Of a stretch of 64,000 bases of DNA, positions 55,465-64,000 are shown piece by piece (the stretch's first letter is position 1; the number at the start of each line of letters is the position of its first letter). This DNA comes from Lichina pygmaea (Eukaryota; Ascomycota; Lichinomycetes; Lichinales; Lichinaceae), in NCBI GenBank assembly GCA_963422465.1, contig OY730171.1, positions 558,001-622,000 of the forward strand. Reading direction: 5' to 3'. Below the pieces are notes generated by a model. That model was not told where the DNA came from. It was given only the letters and a program-made list of their open reading frames with translations, and did not search any database. Both the position numbers and the translations under genes were made by a program.

Positions 55465-56731
55465 ATGCCTGTCGTGGCGCACCACCCGCACCATCATCGC
55501 GATGGCAGTTACTGCTCGCTCCCCACGACTCCTACGGGGTGTGCGGTGGATCGAGTCGTAGTGGTCAGTCGGGAGCTCGAAGATGCTCTTCAGCACGCTC
55601 GAGTAGGAGTCGCCGAGGAGGACTACTTCTCTGGCAGCCATGTGCCACGGTATGCGGGAGGGAGTGGTAGTGGCAGCAGAGGTGATGGCTACGCTCGAGA
55701 ACCGCACTACACACCAGGAGCCGGCAGCCACGACAGGCGTGAAGTTGGTCGTGAAGCCTACCTTGAGGATCTCATCAGGAAGTACGTCCCCCGCCCGCAA
55801 CACCGCCTTTGTAGACTCTCTCGAGTGCAAACACAGAACAGGGAGAGACAGTGTCGACATGGGGGGTATATGCCTGCCGACGGCGGTCTATCAAGAAACT
55901 TTGTCTGATCCGCTGCTGTGCACAGGACCAATCTCGCCGTCGCCTTGGCCAACGGTCAGATTCGAGACAGAGCGCAGTACGCCTTGATCCATCCTATGAT
56001 GACCCGGGAAGGGCGGTTCCCGTCGGACTTTCAGCAGCCAAGAACGATCGAGGGGCTCAAGCTTCTAGATGGTAAAAGACCATCTCCTCTTTCCTTTGTG
56101 CTCTTCTGCTTCGGGGACGATAAGTGCCTTGCTCCCTCCATCGTCCACACACCACGACACCACCCGTCTTGTCTCATCTACTCACCCAGCCAACCGTCCT
56201 CCAGGCTCTCAACTCGACCGCATCCTCCTAGCATACTCGCTACCGATCGACCCGCATCTGATCATCCACCACCGACCGCTTGTCATCGTTCAGACAACAC
56301 CAGGCGGACGCCATCACCACCCGCACCACCACCTGCACGGTCACAGCCACGGCCATTATCACAACGGCCACGGCCACCATCACGCGGGGCACATGCGCGG
56401 CAGCTCGGTAGGCGCCACCATCACGCCGCCGCTGTCACCCCGTCCACCGTCGCCGCTGCCGCCGCATCTCTGTGTGGGCTCAGGTTCGTTGTCGTCGTCG
56501 TCGTCGCTGTCGCTGTCGTCGTCGGGATCGTCGATGTCGCTGTCGTCCGCGACAGGCCTCTCCGCCAGTCTCACGACGGCAAAGCGAGCCCAGGGCCCGA
56601 CGACGCCCGGAGGAAGCGTCGTCAGCCTCAACGACGCTCGTCAGGCTAAGATGCAGATGCTCTACGAGTTCTTGGGCGCGCATCGTCTCGCCGACGCCGA
56701 ACGGCCCAGAGGTATGGGCATGGGCATGTAG
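55465..56731 (+). CDS. His-rich protein of unknown function
   Basis: Three exons: 55465..55781, 55926..56071, 56190..56731; introns 144 and 118 nt (donors GTACGT and GTAAAA, acceptors GCACAG and ACCCAG); 334 aa. The splices are supported by continuity: GREAYLEDLIRK joins TNLAVALANGQIRDRAQYAL, and RTIEGLKLLD joins ANRPPGSQLDRILLAYSLPI. Near residue 200 is a dense His cluster (about 18 His in 32 residues, HHHPHHHLHGHSHGHYH). A Ser run and a C-terminal helix, NDARQAKMQMLYEFLGAHRL, follow; the end is GMGMGM. The His cluster resembles metal-binding loops of zinc transporters, but no transmembrane helices are present. I do not recognise the family. The start is the first ATG of exon 1; further upstream exons cannot be excluded. 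Confidence 0.7.
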
Positions 56732-58079
56732 TGCATTTTCCGTTGGGGGGAAGGGGGGGTTTTTTGTCGGTTGTTCTTTTCCAGGGTCTATCACGTTTCC
56801 CAGACTCTCTCTCGATTCTCAGGCCCTTCTTATTCTCTCGTTTTCTTTGTCGTGCCGTCTTTTTTTTTTTGGTCTTTTTCTGGAAGCATCCTTAGCTAGC
56901 CTACGTAGTTTTCTTCCTCTGGTCTTGCTACGTATCGCAGCCGTTGTAACTCTGTCTTCTGTTGCCTCGATGCCCCCTCCGTCCCTCCGTCCCTCCGTCC
57001 CTCCGTCCCTCCAGATCAAGCCTGAGTGTCCTCGATAAGGTGGCATTTTTCCAAAGAGAGAAAAAAAAAACCCAGGAAGAGTTACTACGATCGAACCGTC
57101 TGGCTGGCCGTTGCCTTGTTCCGGTCGCGCGGGTGGTCTGCCGCATCGCTATCTTCTCCGCGTTCACATACTCCTTGGCTATTTTCCGGAGTTTTTTTTT
57201 ATTTTAGGAATAGATGACAGGTGCAACAAGGAAGCTGTTGGCTAAGGTGAAGGCAGTTGTAAAGGTAGTATCTTGGCTATCTTGATTGCTTGCTATCTGT
57301 GGCTTGTGGTGTTTGTTTGAATCTAGTCTGCGTGACAGTTCCATCTTCTTGGGTCGACTCTTGCAGGCACAAGCGCTACCGTATGGTGGTGTCTACTTAG
57401 CTCTTGGCCCAAGATCGGAGTTGTCACTGTCAAGCTGTGGAAAGCTGTGTTGTTCGACAGACACCACCTCAACAAATTTGGCTTAACATCCTCGAAGTGG
57501 GATCTGGTAGGCTTGACCAGATCTGAGGGGCGTTTGAGCCATGGGTGTTTTGCAAAGTCAAAGGCACCCTCAATCTAATGCTTGATGAAATTTCGATATC
57601 GATCCGCGTAATGTCGTCGTTTGGCCGGCCATCAACAATCTCGAACGGTTTTGAGGTCGGTAGGACATTCGAGAAGGGTCGGGTTGTCACGAGTCTGACC
57701 GACAGGCAAGGTGAGTGCCGACCGATATTCGTCGACCAACAGATAATTGTCCATACTACGAGGAAGTCAGTTGCGTCCCCCCCCCCCCCCAGAACAGAGA
57801 AAAGGGGTCAATTCACGCGGTCATTGCACGTCTTGTTTATCCGCGTGCAACGGCGGCACCGAGTCCTGTTCCACACCTCGGAAGAGGTATACTAATTCAG
57901 GGTGGCTTGATCATTCGACAAGTACTTCAGGCAGCGTGTGCAAGGCGGCGAACGAAGCCTGGCCGCCAGCATTCTTGTGGTCGCAACGCAGTCCGTACAA
58001 AGGCGCCATTTCTGCACTTCTTGTCGTGACCAACAAGATCTCTCTCCTGTTTCCTCCCGAGCCTGCCCACTCCCAGCTC
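56732..58079. other. Intergenic, pyrimidine-rich
   Basis: 3' flank of the His-rich gene with T-rich tracts, four CCGTCCCT units at 56980-57012, and a poly-C run at 57779-57790. No gene recognised. Confidence 0.5.
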
Positions 58080-58235
58080 TCCTGATCTTGCCCGGCCGGT
58101 TTGTTTGTTCCAGAGGTCTTTTCCTTGGTCTTTGCCTGAGTAGTGGTTTTGTCAGTCCATCAGTAGGCATTATGGTCGTACCGTTCGAATTAATCCGAAG
58201 ACGTCCTTCCTGTACTTACCTACTGGCGGAACCAG
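58080..58235 (-). mobile_element. Copia-type LTR retrotransposon fossil fragment (possible)
   Basis: A minus-strand stretch reads TTIMPTDGLTKPL, resembling the (P)ADGLTKPL block at the end of the RNase H domain of Ty1/Copia polyproteins. Nothing else of an element (LTRs, integrase, reverse transcriptase) was recognised nearby, so this is at most a short broken relic, likely old. Confidence is low because it rests on one motif. Confidence 0.3.
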
Positions 58236-58386
58236 TGGCGCTGGATATTCACACCAGAACCTCACCTGCAGCAGATGAGGTCTGGTTCTGTGCTCAGGTT
58301 ATACACGCACCGCTGACACACCTTCGACTTGGCGGTCATCAGCATGTTAGGACCTCGGAGATTAGCTGACAAGAACTTACCTGCTC

Positions 58387-58915
58387 TCACTGCGTGTCGA
58401 CGAGCGCGCGAAGAGCCATGAACTTCTGCTGCTTGAGCCGCAACATCACTCGCCAGATACGTCAGCCAGACGCGACCCAGGACTGGCCAAAAAACAGCTT
58501 ACCCCCTTGATCAGGCACTTTGGGCTGCGGCCGCGAGCTCGCTGATAGCTCTCGATGTTGTTTCGAAACACCCGAGTGTTCGCCCGATGGACCTCGCGAG
58601 CGGGCGAGCCAGTAGTCATCTGCTGCTGCTCCAGGGCTGGCAACACGTCAGTCTTGACGCGGAGTATGGCAAGCGCCAGAAATCACACACTCAGAATCTG
58701 CAGTATGGCTAGTGATACCGGATCAATGCGCCTGGGAACTCACCGGCTGGTAGATGTCATCCAGCTGCTTGTACTGGTTATAATTCGCCCAGTAACGTGC
58801 TCCCCTGTAGACAATGCCGGGATTAACTTGCGTCGTCTTCGCGCACCAGAGTCGATATAGACAATACAAGCCAGCAGCGAGCCACGTGATCAGTCTTGGT
58901 GGCCATGTTTCTATC
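58387..58915 (-). CDS. 3' part of an unrecognised multi-exon gene
   Basis: Three minus-strand exons can be proposed: about 58915..58744 (open upstream), about 58630..58503, and about 58425..58387. The first reads WPPRLITWLAAGLYCLYRLW, then NPGIVYRGARYWANYNQYKQ and LDDIYQP before a GTGAGT donor; the second QQQMTTGSPAREVHRANTRV, FRNNIESYQRARGRSPKCLI before GTAAGC; the third QKFMALRALVDTQ and stop. The phases agree (all zero) and a CTGAC branch point precedes the last acceptor. A hydrophobic helix (LITWLAAGLYCLY) suggests a membrane protein. Upstream, FTTHLVNPETLDVQQEIAMA at about 58985-59045 may be a further exon. No family recognised; acceptor positions are uncertain. Confidence 0.4.
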
Positions 58916-58984
58916 CCTTGACCTGCTCTTCTCCAGACCAGTCAGCTGCCTGCATGGCATAGGTGATTAGCGCCGTATTTCATG

Positions 58985-60290
58985 CCATGGCTATCTCCTG
59001 CTGGACATCAAGAGTCTCCGGATTCACCAGGTGAGTTGTGAACTGCTTGTGTCTCTGGCCAATCCTTCGAATCCGACACCACCCGCCCGGTCGGGGACTT
59101 AGTTTGAAACTGGAGATCAGGCAGCCAGTGTTTGATCGGAATTTTTTTGGTGTGGGCTCTTGGGCCGATGTGGAGATATTTTCGTTATCCCCTCCAGCCA
59201 CTCTATGGCTCGGGGTCCCCTCGCTCTAACCTCAGGAGTGGTACCCTGGGTGGTGGGGGTGGGACCAGGGCAGATGATGGGCACTTTGACAGGAGCCGCG
59301 GCGTGCGGGGCTATGGCGGGGAATTCTGGGCCAACGACAGTGATCTCACTGACCGTCACAGCAGGTCCTGCTGCCGTCGCCTTGCCGCGAGTAGGCTGGA
59401 AAGACCTGTAGCAGCGGGGGCAGCAGGCTTCGTCGTCGCCGTCTCGCTGGTGGTCGGGGCGCGACCTCCGGCTACCCATCTGGCGCTGAAAGGTTGACGC
59501 CCATGCCGTTGGTATTGGCGACTCCGGAAGCCCCTGCGCTTATTGCCTAGGATGATATAAAATAGTATTAGAGACACTATGCAGCATACAAAATCAAGAC
59601 ACCAAAGGAGAGAAGAAGAATGAACTAGAGGTCGAGGATGCGGAAGAAAAGTTATTTACTCCTGCACCGGGATCCCTTCCGAATCTCAACATCGTAGAAA
59701 TTGACGGCCACTCACATCGAGATTACGATGGAGATGATACCGCAACGTGATTCAACGCTGAAAAAAAAGTATTATACCGGTTTGAGCCTCGAGTTTCTGG
59801 GCCCGGACTTTCTTTTGAACTTCTTCCTCGGACCCTCCTGTACTTGAGCGCGTCGCCTGATCCTCCGTCGAGCGCCAGTACTCCGGCATGTACTTTGTAT
59901 CCTCTCTGGCGACGTTGTATATACATCCCTGGCTCACTGCCCGTCAGCTTACTCCAGTCTTTCAAATCTCCTCCACATAAGGCGCCCGGACCATCTTGCG
60001 AGTTTTCTGTTACTAATTTCTGCTTCCTTACCTTTCTGTTCTGCAATGATGCAGTACTTCTCCGAGTGTTCGATGCGCACGTATAGCCCGGTGCTGTCCG
60101 CTCCTTCTTGCTCTTGAAAGCTCTTATCTGACAGGGCTCACGGGGCCTAGCTTCTCCTCCGGACCTCTTCTCGGAATGCTCGATACACACGTGCACAGTA
60201 TTTGAAGAGCTTGGAAGACCTCGTGTGGTTGACGGCATGTCCGACAGTCTTAGCTTGGCATAGAAATAGGATTTACTGCAAGACATGATC
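58985..60290. other. Uncertain region with exon-like minus-strand blocks
   Basis: Minus-strand frames here include CRIRRIGQRHKQFTTHLVNP (about 59000-59090), a Pro/Ala/Thr-rich block (about 59160-59440) and YFYAKLRLSDMPSTTRGLPS (about 60220-60275). The segment encoding VRIEHSEKYCIIAEQ at about 60040-60083 is repeated in diverged form as VCIEHSEK near 60165-60190. They may belong to the gene ending at 58387, but I could not join them. Confidence 0.3.
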
Positions 60291-60959
60291 GCTGTTGGTG
60301 GTAGGATGCATCCCTAGTGGTGAAGGGTATCTGTGCTATGGAGAGGTCGACATCAAGGCTGGGGTGATCTCTGCGGCTGCGTGACGCTGAGCTTGGGGGC
60401 TAAGACACTACATTATAAATTGTTAGCCATCACCCAGAAGATAGCAAAAGACTATGGATAGTAACTTACAGTGTGGAGACGACTTACCGGCATCTGCTTG
60501 TTGACTGGCCTGATAAAGTGAGCTTGCCGGTCACGTACAAGAATGTATTGCCTTAGTATAGAGTTAGTGCTGCCCTGTCACTTTGTTATTGTAGTGTATA
60601 CTTACCTTGCAACAAGATGCCAGGACCCCAAGACCTGCATTACTCCCAAGAAATATTTGCGAGCTCTCCATCCTGCATCAGTGTTGTGTACGAGATAATC
60701 ATATTATCCGGCAACACAGCAGCAGGACAACCAGTCTTTTGCAGAAAGTGTAGCAGTTCAAGTAAGGACTGACATCAAGCTTAGGAATATGGTCAAGTGT
60801 CGGTAGCCTCGTCGAGCTGTCTTGAATCACTTTTTGAAGACTCCTCGATGTAAGAAAATAAAAGAAAAGTACCGGCCGACCTGCGATAACCACGCTGTGG
60901 TCAATATCAGGATAGCAGGATATAGTTTTGTAGTCTTAGCACTTTGTTTAACAGAGATA

Positions 60960-62660
60960 GTATGTCTTATCACAGATCACTTGGCAATGTAGCTTTCGTC
61001 ACTCTCGATGACTGCCGACACTTCACGTGGACGCTTCGGGTGCCTAATGCTGAACCGGCGAACACGAGTCGAGAATGTTTCGTACGAGGTCGGGATGATG
61101 TGACCATACTCCTTGTTGCTGATCGTCGACAGTTTCCGAATTTGCTTTTCCAAGAATATCATGTTCCCGAGCGAAGTTGCTGCCGTAGAGTTTGTGCAGC
61201 TGTATCCACTCTGGTATCTGTACACGTCTGTGAAGCTGCTCTATTCCTTGGCCCAGTTTGTCACCAATGATGGCGGCCTACCCATACAATCGGCATAAAT
61301 CATGTAAGGTTGTTGGAGTATACTCCGACTATGCTCAGGACATGCTCCGAGAAAACACATCAGAGAACTCACATGATGAATATAATTGCTTTGTATTGTT
61401 CAAGGGAAGCTTTTGTCTTGGCAGCCGTGCTGCATGAAGGGAGCATGACATCATGCTTTTCTTCTAGAAGCTATATGTTGTGTGCCCACGACAGGATGAA
61501 CGCAAGTGTTGTCATGGTCTATTGTTCTGTTAGCCAAAGAATATCCGAAATTGAACTCCACATACCTTGCCTAGTCTGTAGATCAACCACCGAAGGACTG
61601 AGCAGTTGAAGCTGACAGACAACTAAGAAAGACCATCGCCTGATCTTGATGGGTATCCTCTGCCGTGCCCTTGACATTGGTCTCCACTGTTGCCAAGTTG
61701 ACTTGGATTAATATGATGTATCGATTTAGCACAGATGCATGGATGATATAAGCACGACTTTTCAGAAGTGACTGGAACTCGGGGTTGAAGACATGATCCA
61801 AGAGTTTGGCTACGAAGTCTCCTGTCAGACTATTGTACCACTGTAGCCAATCGTGGTGTGGTTGGCGACAGTCTTTTTTGGTGGGACCAACGGCGCAGTG
61901 AGCTTCTCGGTGGAAGACTGGACACGAAATCAGCAATCCAGGACAGAACAGAAGTGGTACGGTACAAGAGAATCAGATCAACGGATATGACTCGCCAAAC
62001 GTGCGACTTCAACAAGCTCCAGGACTTTATGCCAGGCTACCGAAAGGAACCGCAATTGCCATACCGGTAACCGACCTCTCGGACCTTGATTCCTGTCACG
62101 GAGGACGGACTTGCTCCACGAACGAGCGCCGAACCGATTGCGGTCCTCGGGCGCCAGATTGCAAAGCGCTCTACGGGATGCTGCCCCGACACAATGACCT
62201 TGGTCATGATGACGTGCGTGACAGATAGCAAATTCTTTGGCCACGGCACAGCACAGACTGACTTGCCCATGCGAGGGCGGATTTGCCCGCTGGGGACCAC
62301 CCACACAGCGTTGATGCTGTTGCAGGAGTCTAAAGTGTCTTCTGCACGCTGTCCCCTGCTCGTGAAGGTCTCAGATGCAAAAATAGTGCCAGTGCCGCCG
62401 GAGAGCATACGTCACAGACCCACGTTGGCAGGATCAAGAGCTGTCAAAGCGGTAGACGTGTGTGGTCGCCTCGACGCCGAATCCGATCCATCTGCGATGT
62501 CTTGGACATGTCTCTGCTGTCGACAAGTTGAGTTGAACGGACGTGATGTAGTGGCTCAGCCCAGCTGTACTCTCCAAGTGGCCCGACAAAGATTGTCCTG
62601 GACACAAAACATCTAAAACCTGCAAGGGTTTTTCTGGCCATTATATAATCGTCATACAAT
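60960..62660 (-). other. Candidate exon cluster, unrecognised
   Basis: The best single exon is 61277..61086, bounded by GGGTAG and a GTACGA donor, reading AAIIGDKLGQGIEQLHRRVQ, IPEWIQLHKLYGSNFAREHD, ILGKANSETVDDQQQGVWSH. A second block at about 61880-61610 reads HDWLQWYNSLTGDFVAKLLD and YIILIQVNLATVETNVKGTA; a diverged copy of its end (YITSVQLNLSTAETC) appears at about 62500-62540. Many ACTTAC/CTTACC strings (minus-strand donors) occur. It may be one or more intron-dense genes; I cannot give a complete model or a family. Confidence 0.3.
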
Positions 62661-62760
62661 ATACCAGACGTATATTAAGATAGTGGAAATAGCCATCGGG
62701 CAAAGTTTTCATCAGGATATTTGTCAACAGCGTTGACAAGCAGATGAGAAAAGGTCTAAC

Positions 62761-63924
62761 TCAAACTCGAAGGGCTGGGTCATCCGAGTCATCATCGCGC
62801 GGACGGACACGGAAGCGTTTGTTCTTGAGGTATACGGAGTACACCATTGACTGCCCGAGGCACAGCGGCTTGGTCACGACTTTCCGTGCGGTCGGTGTGG
62901 CCGGTGTACCAGACGCGCTGCTCGGCGGAGGCCCGGTCGGGGTGGCCGGCGTACTGCGATCGCCACTGGCCTGAGGCTTGGTCGGGGATGACGGTGGACT
63001 CGTGAACAGCCCCCTTACACGTGGCTGGGCAGACGCTATCATGGAGACTGACTTCTTTGGCGACGCTTCAGGTGCGGCGGAGAGGCCTTTTTGCGGTGTT
63101 GCGACATCGAGGGACTTCGTCAACCGCGCTTGCTCGGAGGTAGCCTTATAGTCTGGTCTCTTCAACGACGTTACCTGCGACGATGTCACCTCGACCTCTC
63201 TCGGCGGTGTTGTCACGGCCGCCAGTAGGATCTTCCTGGACATCTTCTTGATCTGCTTCTCTCGAGGCCGTACTGGGCCGTCACGCGCGATGCGACACCC
63301 TTCGTCTTGTCACGGCCTATATCTGGGAAGTTGTTCGGAACATCCTTTAGCGACCTTGTGCGACAGGTGTCGATCAGGACGACGTACACGGCCCAGTACG
63401 TATTACCGCCATCGAGATCCTTCTTGCCAGTCGCCCGATAGTTGACCACCAGGTGAGCACAAGAACCCTAGCCCTAAGACACGGAAGTGCTGGTTCTTGA
63501 GGGACACGCCACCAAGCCATCCGTAATGGCTTGCGATGGGTTTGAAAATGTTGATGCGGTGGCGGTGGACCACCATCAAAACCAGATTGTCTAGCACAAC
63601 CTGATCTGTGTGGAGCATGAGTGCAAGGTCAAGTGGGACGTGCACGAAGTGTCTCCGCCGGTCAATAAGCAAGCCACACACCTTGCGAGGGCGCCTCGTC
63701 AGCTGCCGACTGAACCATGCGTCGGCAGCCTCCTGGAAGATCAGCTCTGGCTTCATGTCTTGTTTCGGTGTCCCGTTTCCGCGGGACTCCCCCGAGGAAT
63801 TTGTCAAAGCCCCATTGCCGTCTCTGTTGCCGACTCTGTTGTCACTATCCCGTCGTCGTCTCTCTTGGCGCGGGCCAGTAGCCGTTTCTAGGCCACCGGC
63901 TATTCTCTGTCTCACGCCGACCAC
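62761..63924 (-). CDS. Unrecognised protein, incomplete model at window edge
   Basis: Two convincing minus-strand blocks. The 3' block (63243..62761) reads PREKQIKKMSRKILLAAVTT, then a Lys/Ser/Thr region, a Pro-rich stretch (FTSPPSSPTKPQASGDRSTP, TPTGPPPSSASGTPATPT) and ends KNKRFRVRPRDDDSDDPALR V stop. The 5' block (63924..about 63480) has a low-complexity RQERRRRDSDNRVGNRDGN start, then KPELIFQEAADAWFSRQLTR, VCGLLIDRRRHFVHVPLDLA and LDNLVLMVVHRHRINIFKPI. Between them another frame (GNTYWAVYVVLIDTCRTRSL, about 63400-63340) looks coding, so at least two splices are needed. I could not determine them. The gene may extend past 64000. No family recognised. Confidence 0.4.
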
Positions 63925-64000
63925 TCTGCGCTGGCGACGCTCGCTCTCGAAGGGCCTCGCATTTCGACCGAGACATCTGAGTCGATCCGGGACCAGACCG

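Noticed and set aside
55426-55860. 144-codon minus-strand frame
   Set aside because: It overlaps an exon whose plus-strand splice phases join conserved-looking segments on both sides; the minus frame has no partners.
1-64000. CRISPR array, rRNA operon, telomere repeat or biosynthetic gene cluster
   Set aside because: No regularly spaced identical repeats with unique spacers, no rRNA-like sequence, no telomeric hexamer array, and no polyketide, peptide or terpene synthase core gene were seen.

Overview
The window is nuclear DNA of a filamentous ascomycete (Pezizomycotina). Evidence: short spliceosomal introns of about 53-190 nt with CTGAC/CTAAC branch points, GC-rich coding exons, fungus-specific families (GDS1, AIM21, TVP18, OMS1-like, DUF7918, DUF7820), a TATA-binding protein close to those of Eurotiomycetes, and a Tad-type LINE remnant. 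The species cannot be named from this alone. Layout: GDS1 (1.1-2.8 kb, -), OMS1-like methyltransferase (7.8-8.7 kb, -), TBP (9.9-11.1 kb, -), AIM21 (14.4-17.9 kb, -), TVP18 (19.5-20.3 kb, -) and NTF2 (21.2-22.0 kb, -, split into six small exons) fill the first third. A conserved unnamed gene (24.3-25.6 kb, -) and an SR140-like splicing factor (25.8-28.4 kb, +) share a 258-bp divergent promoter. An HDHD3-like HAD hydrolase (28.5-30.0 kb, -), a DUF7918 protein (30.8-33.1 kb, +) and a DUF7820-like membrane protein (34.8-37.1 kb, -) follow. Then come a tRNA-like Pol III gene (38.4 kb), HMG-CoA synthase (39.3-40.9 kb, +), a LINE fossil and an inverted repeat array (41.2-43.0 kb), an NmrA/isoflavone-reductase-like protein (43.6-44.7 kb, +), homoserine dehydrogenase (45.2-47.1 kb, -) divergent from a CCDC174-like protein (47.3-48.3 kb, +), a large disordered protein with a C-terminal membrane segment (49.6-52.8 kb, +, in-frame TGA), a small membrane protein (53.8-54.3 kb, +) and a His-rich unknown (55.5-56.7 kb, +). 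From 57 to 64 kb the DNA is less GC-rich and hard to read: a Copia-type fossil fragment, partial minus-strand exons and duplicated exon-like blocks. The genes are mostly unrelated housekeeping functions: transcription (TBP, GDS1), splicing (SR140, CCDC174), nuclear transport (NTF2), Golgi and actin (TVP18, AIM21), sterol precursor synthesis (HMG-CoA synthase) and threonine/methionine synthesis (homoserine dehydrogenase). No secondary-metabolite cluster, CRISPR array or intact mobile element is visible. The main structural peculiarities are intergenic DNA saturated with GTAC/CGTACG palindromes, permissive 5' splice sites (GTAC, GTC and GTT starts among them), very small exons (13, 16, 17 and 21 nt), and a roughly 1-kb inverted array of about 80-bp units at 42.0-43.0 kb. 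All splice models were built by hand from conserved family sequence and consensus splice signals; none is backed by transcript data.
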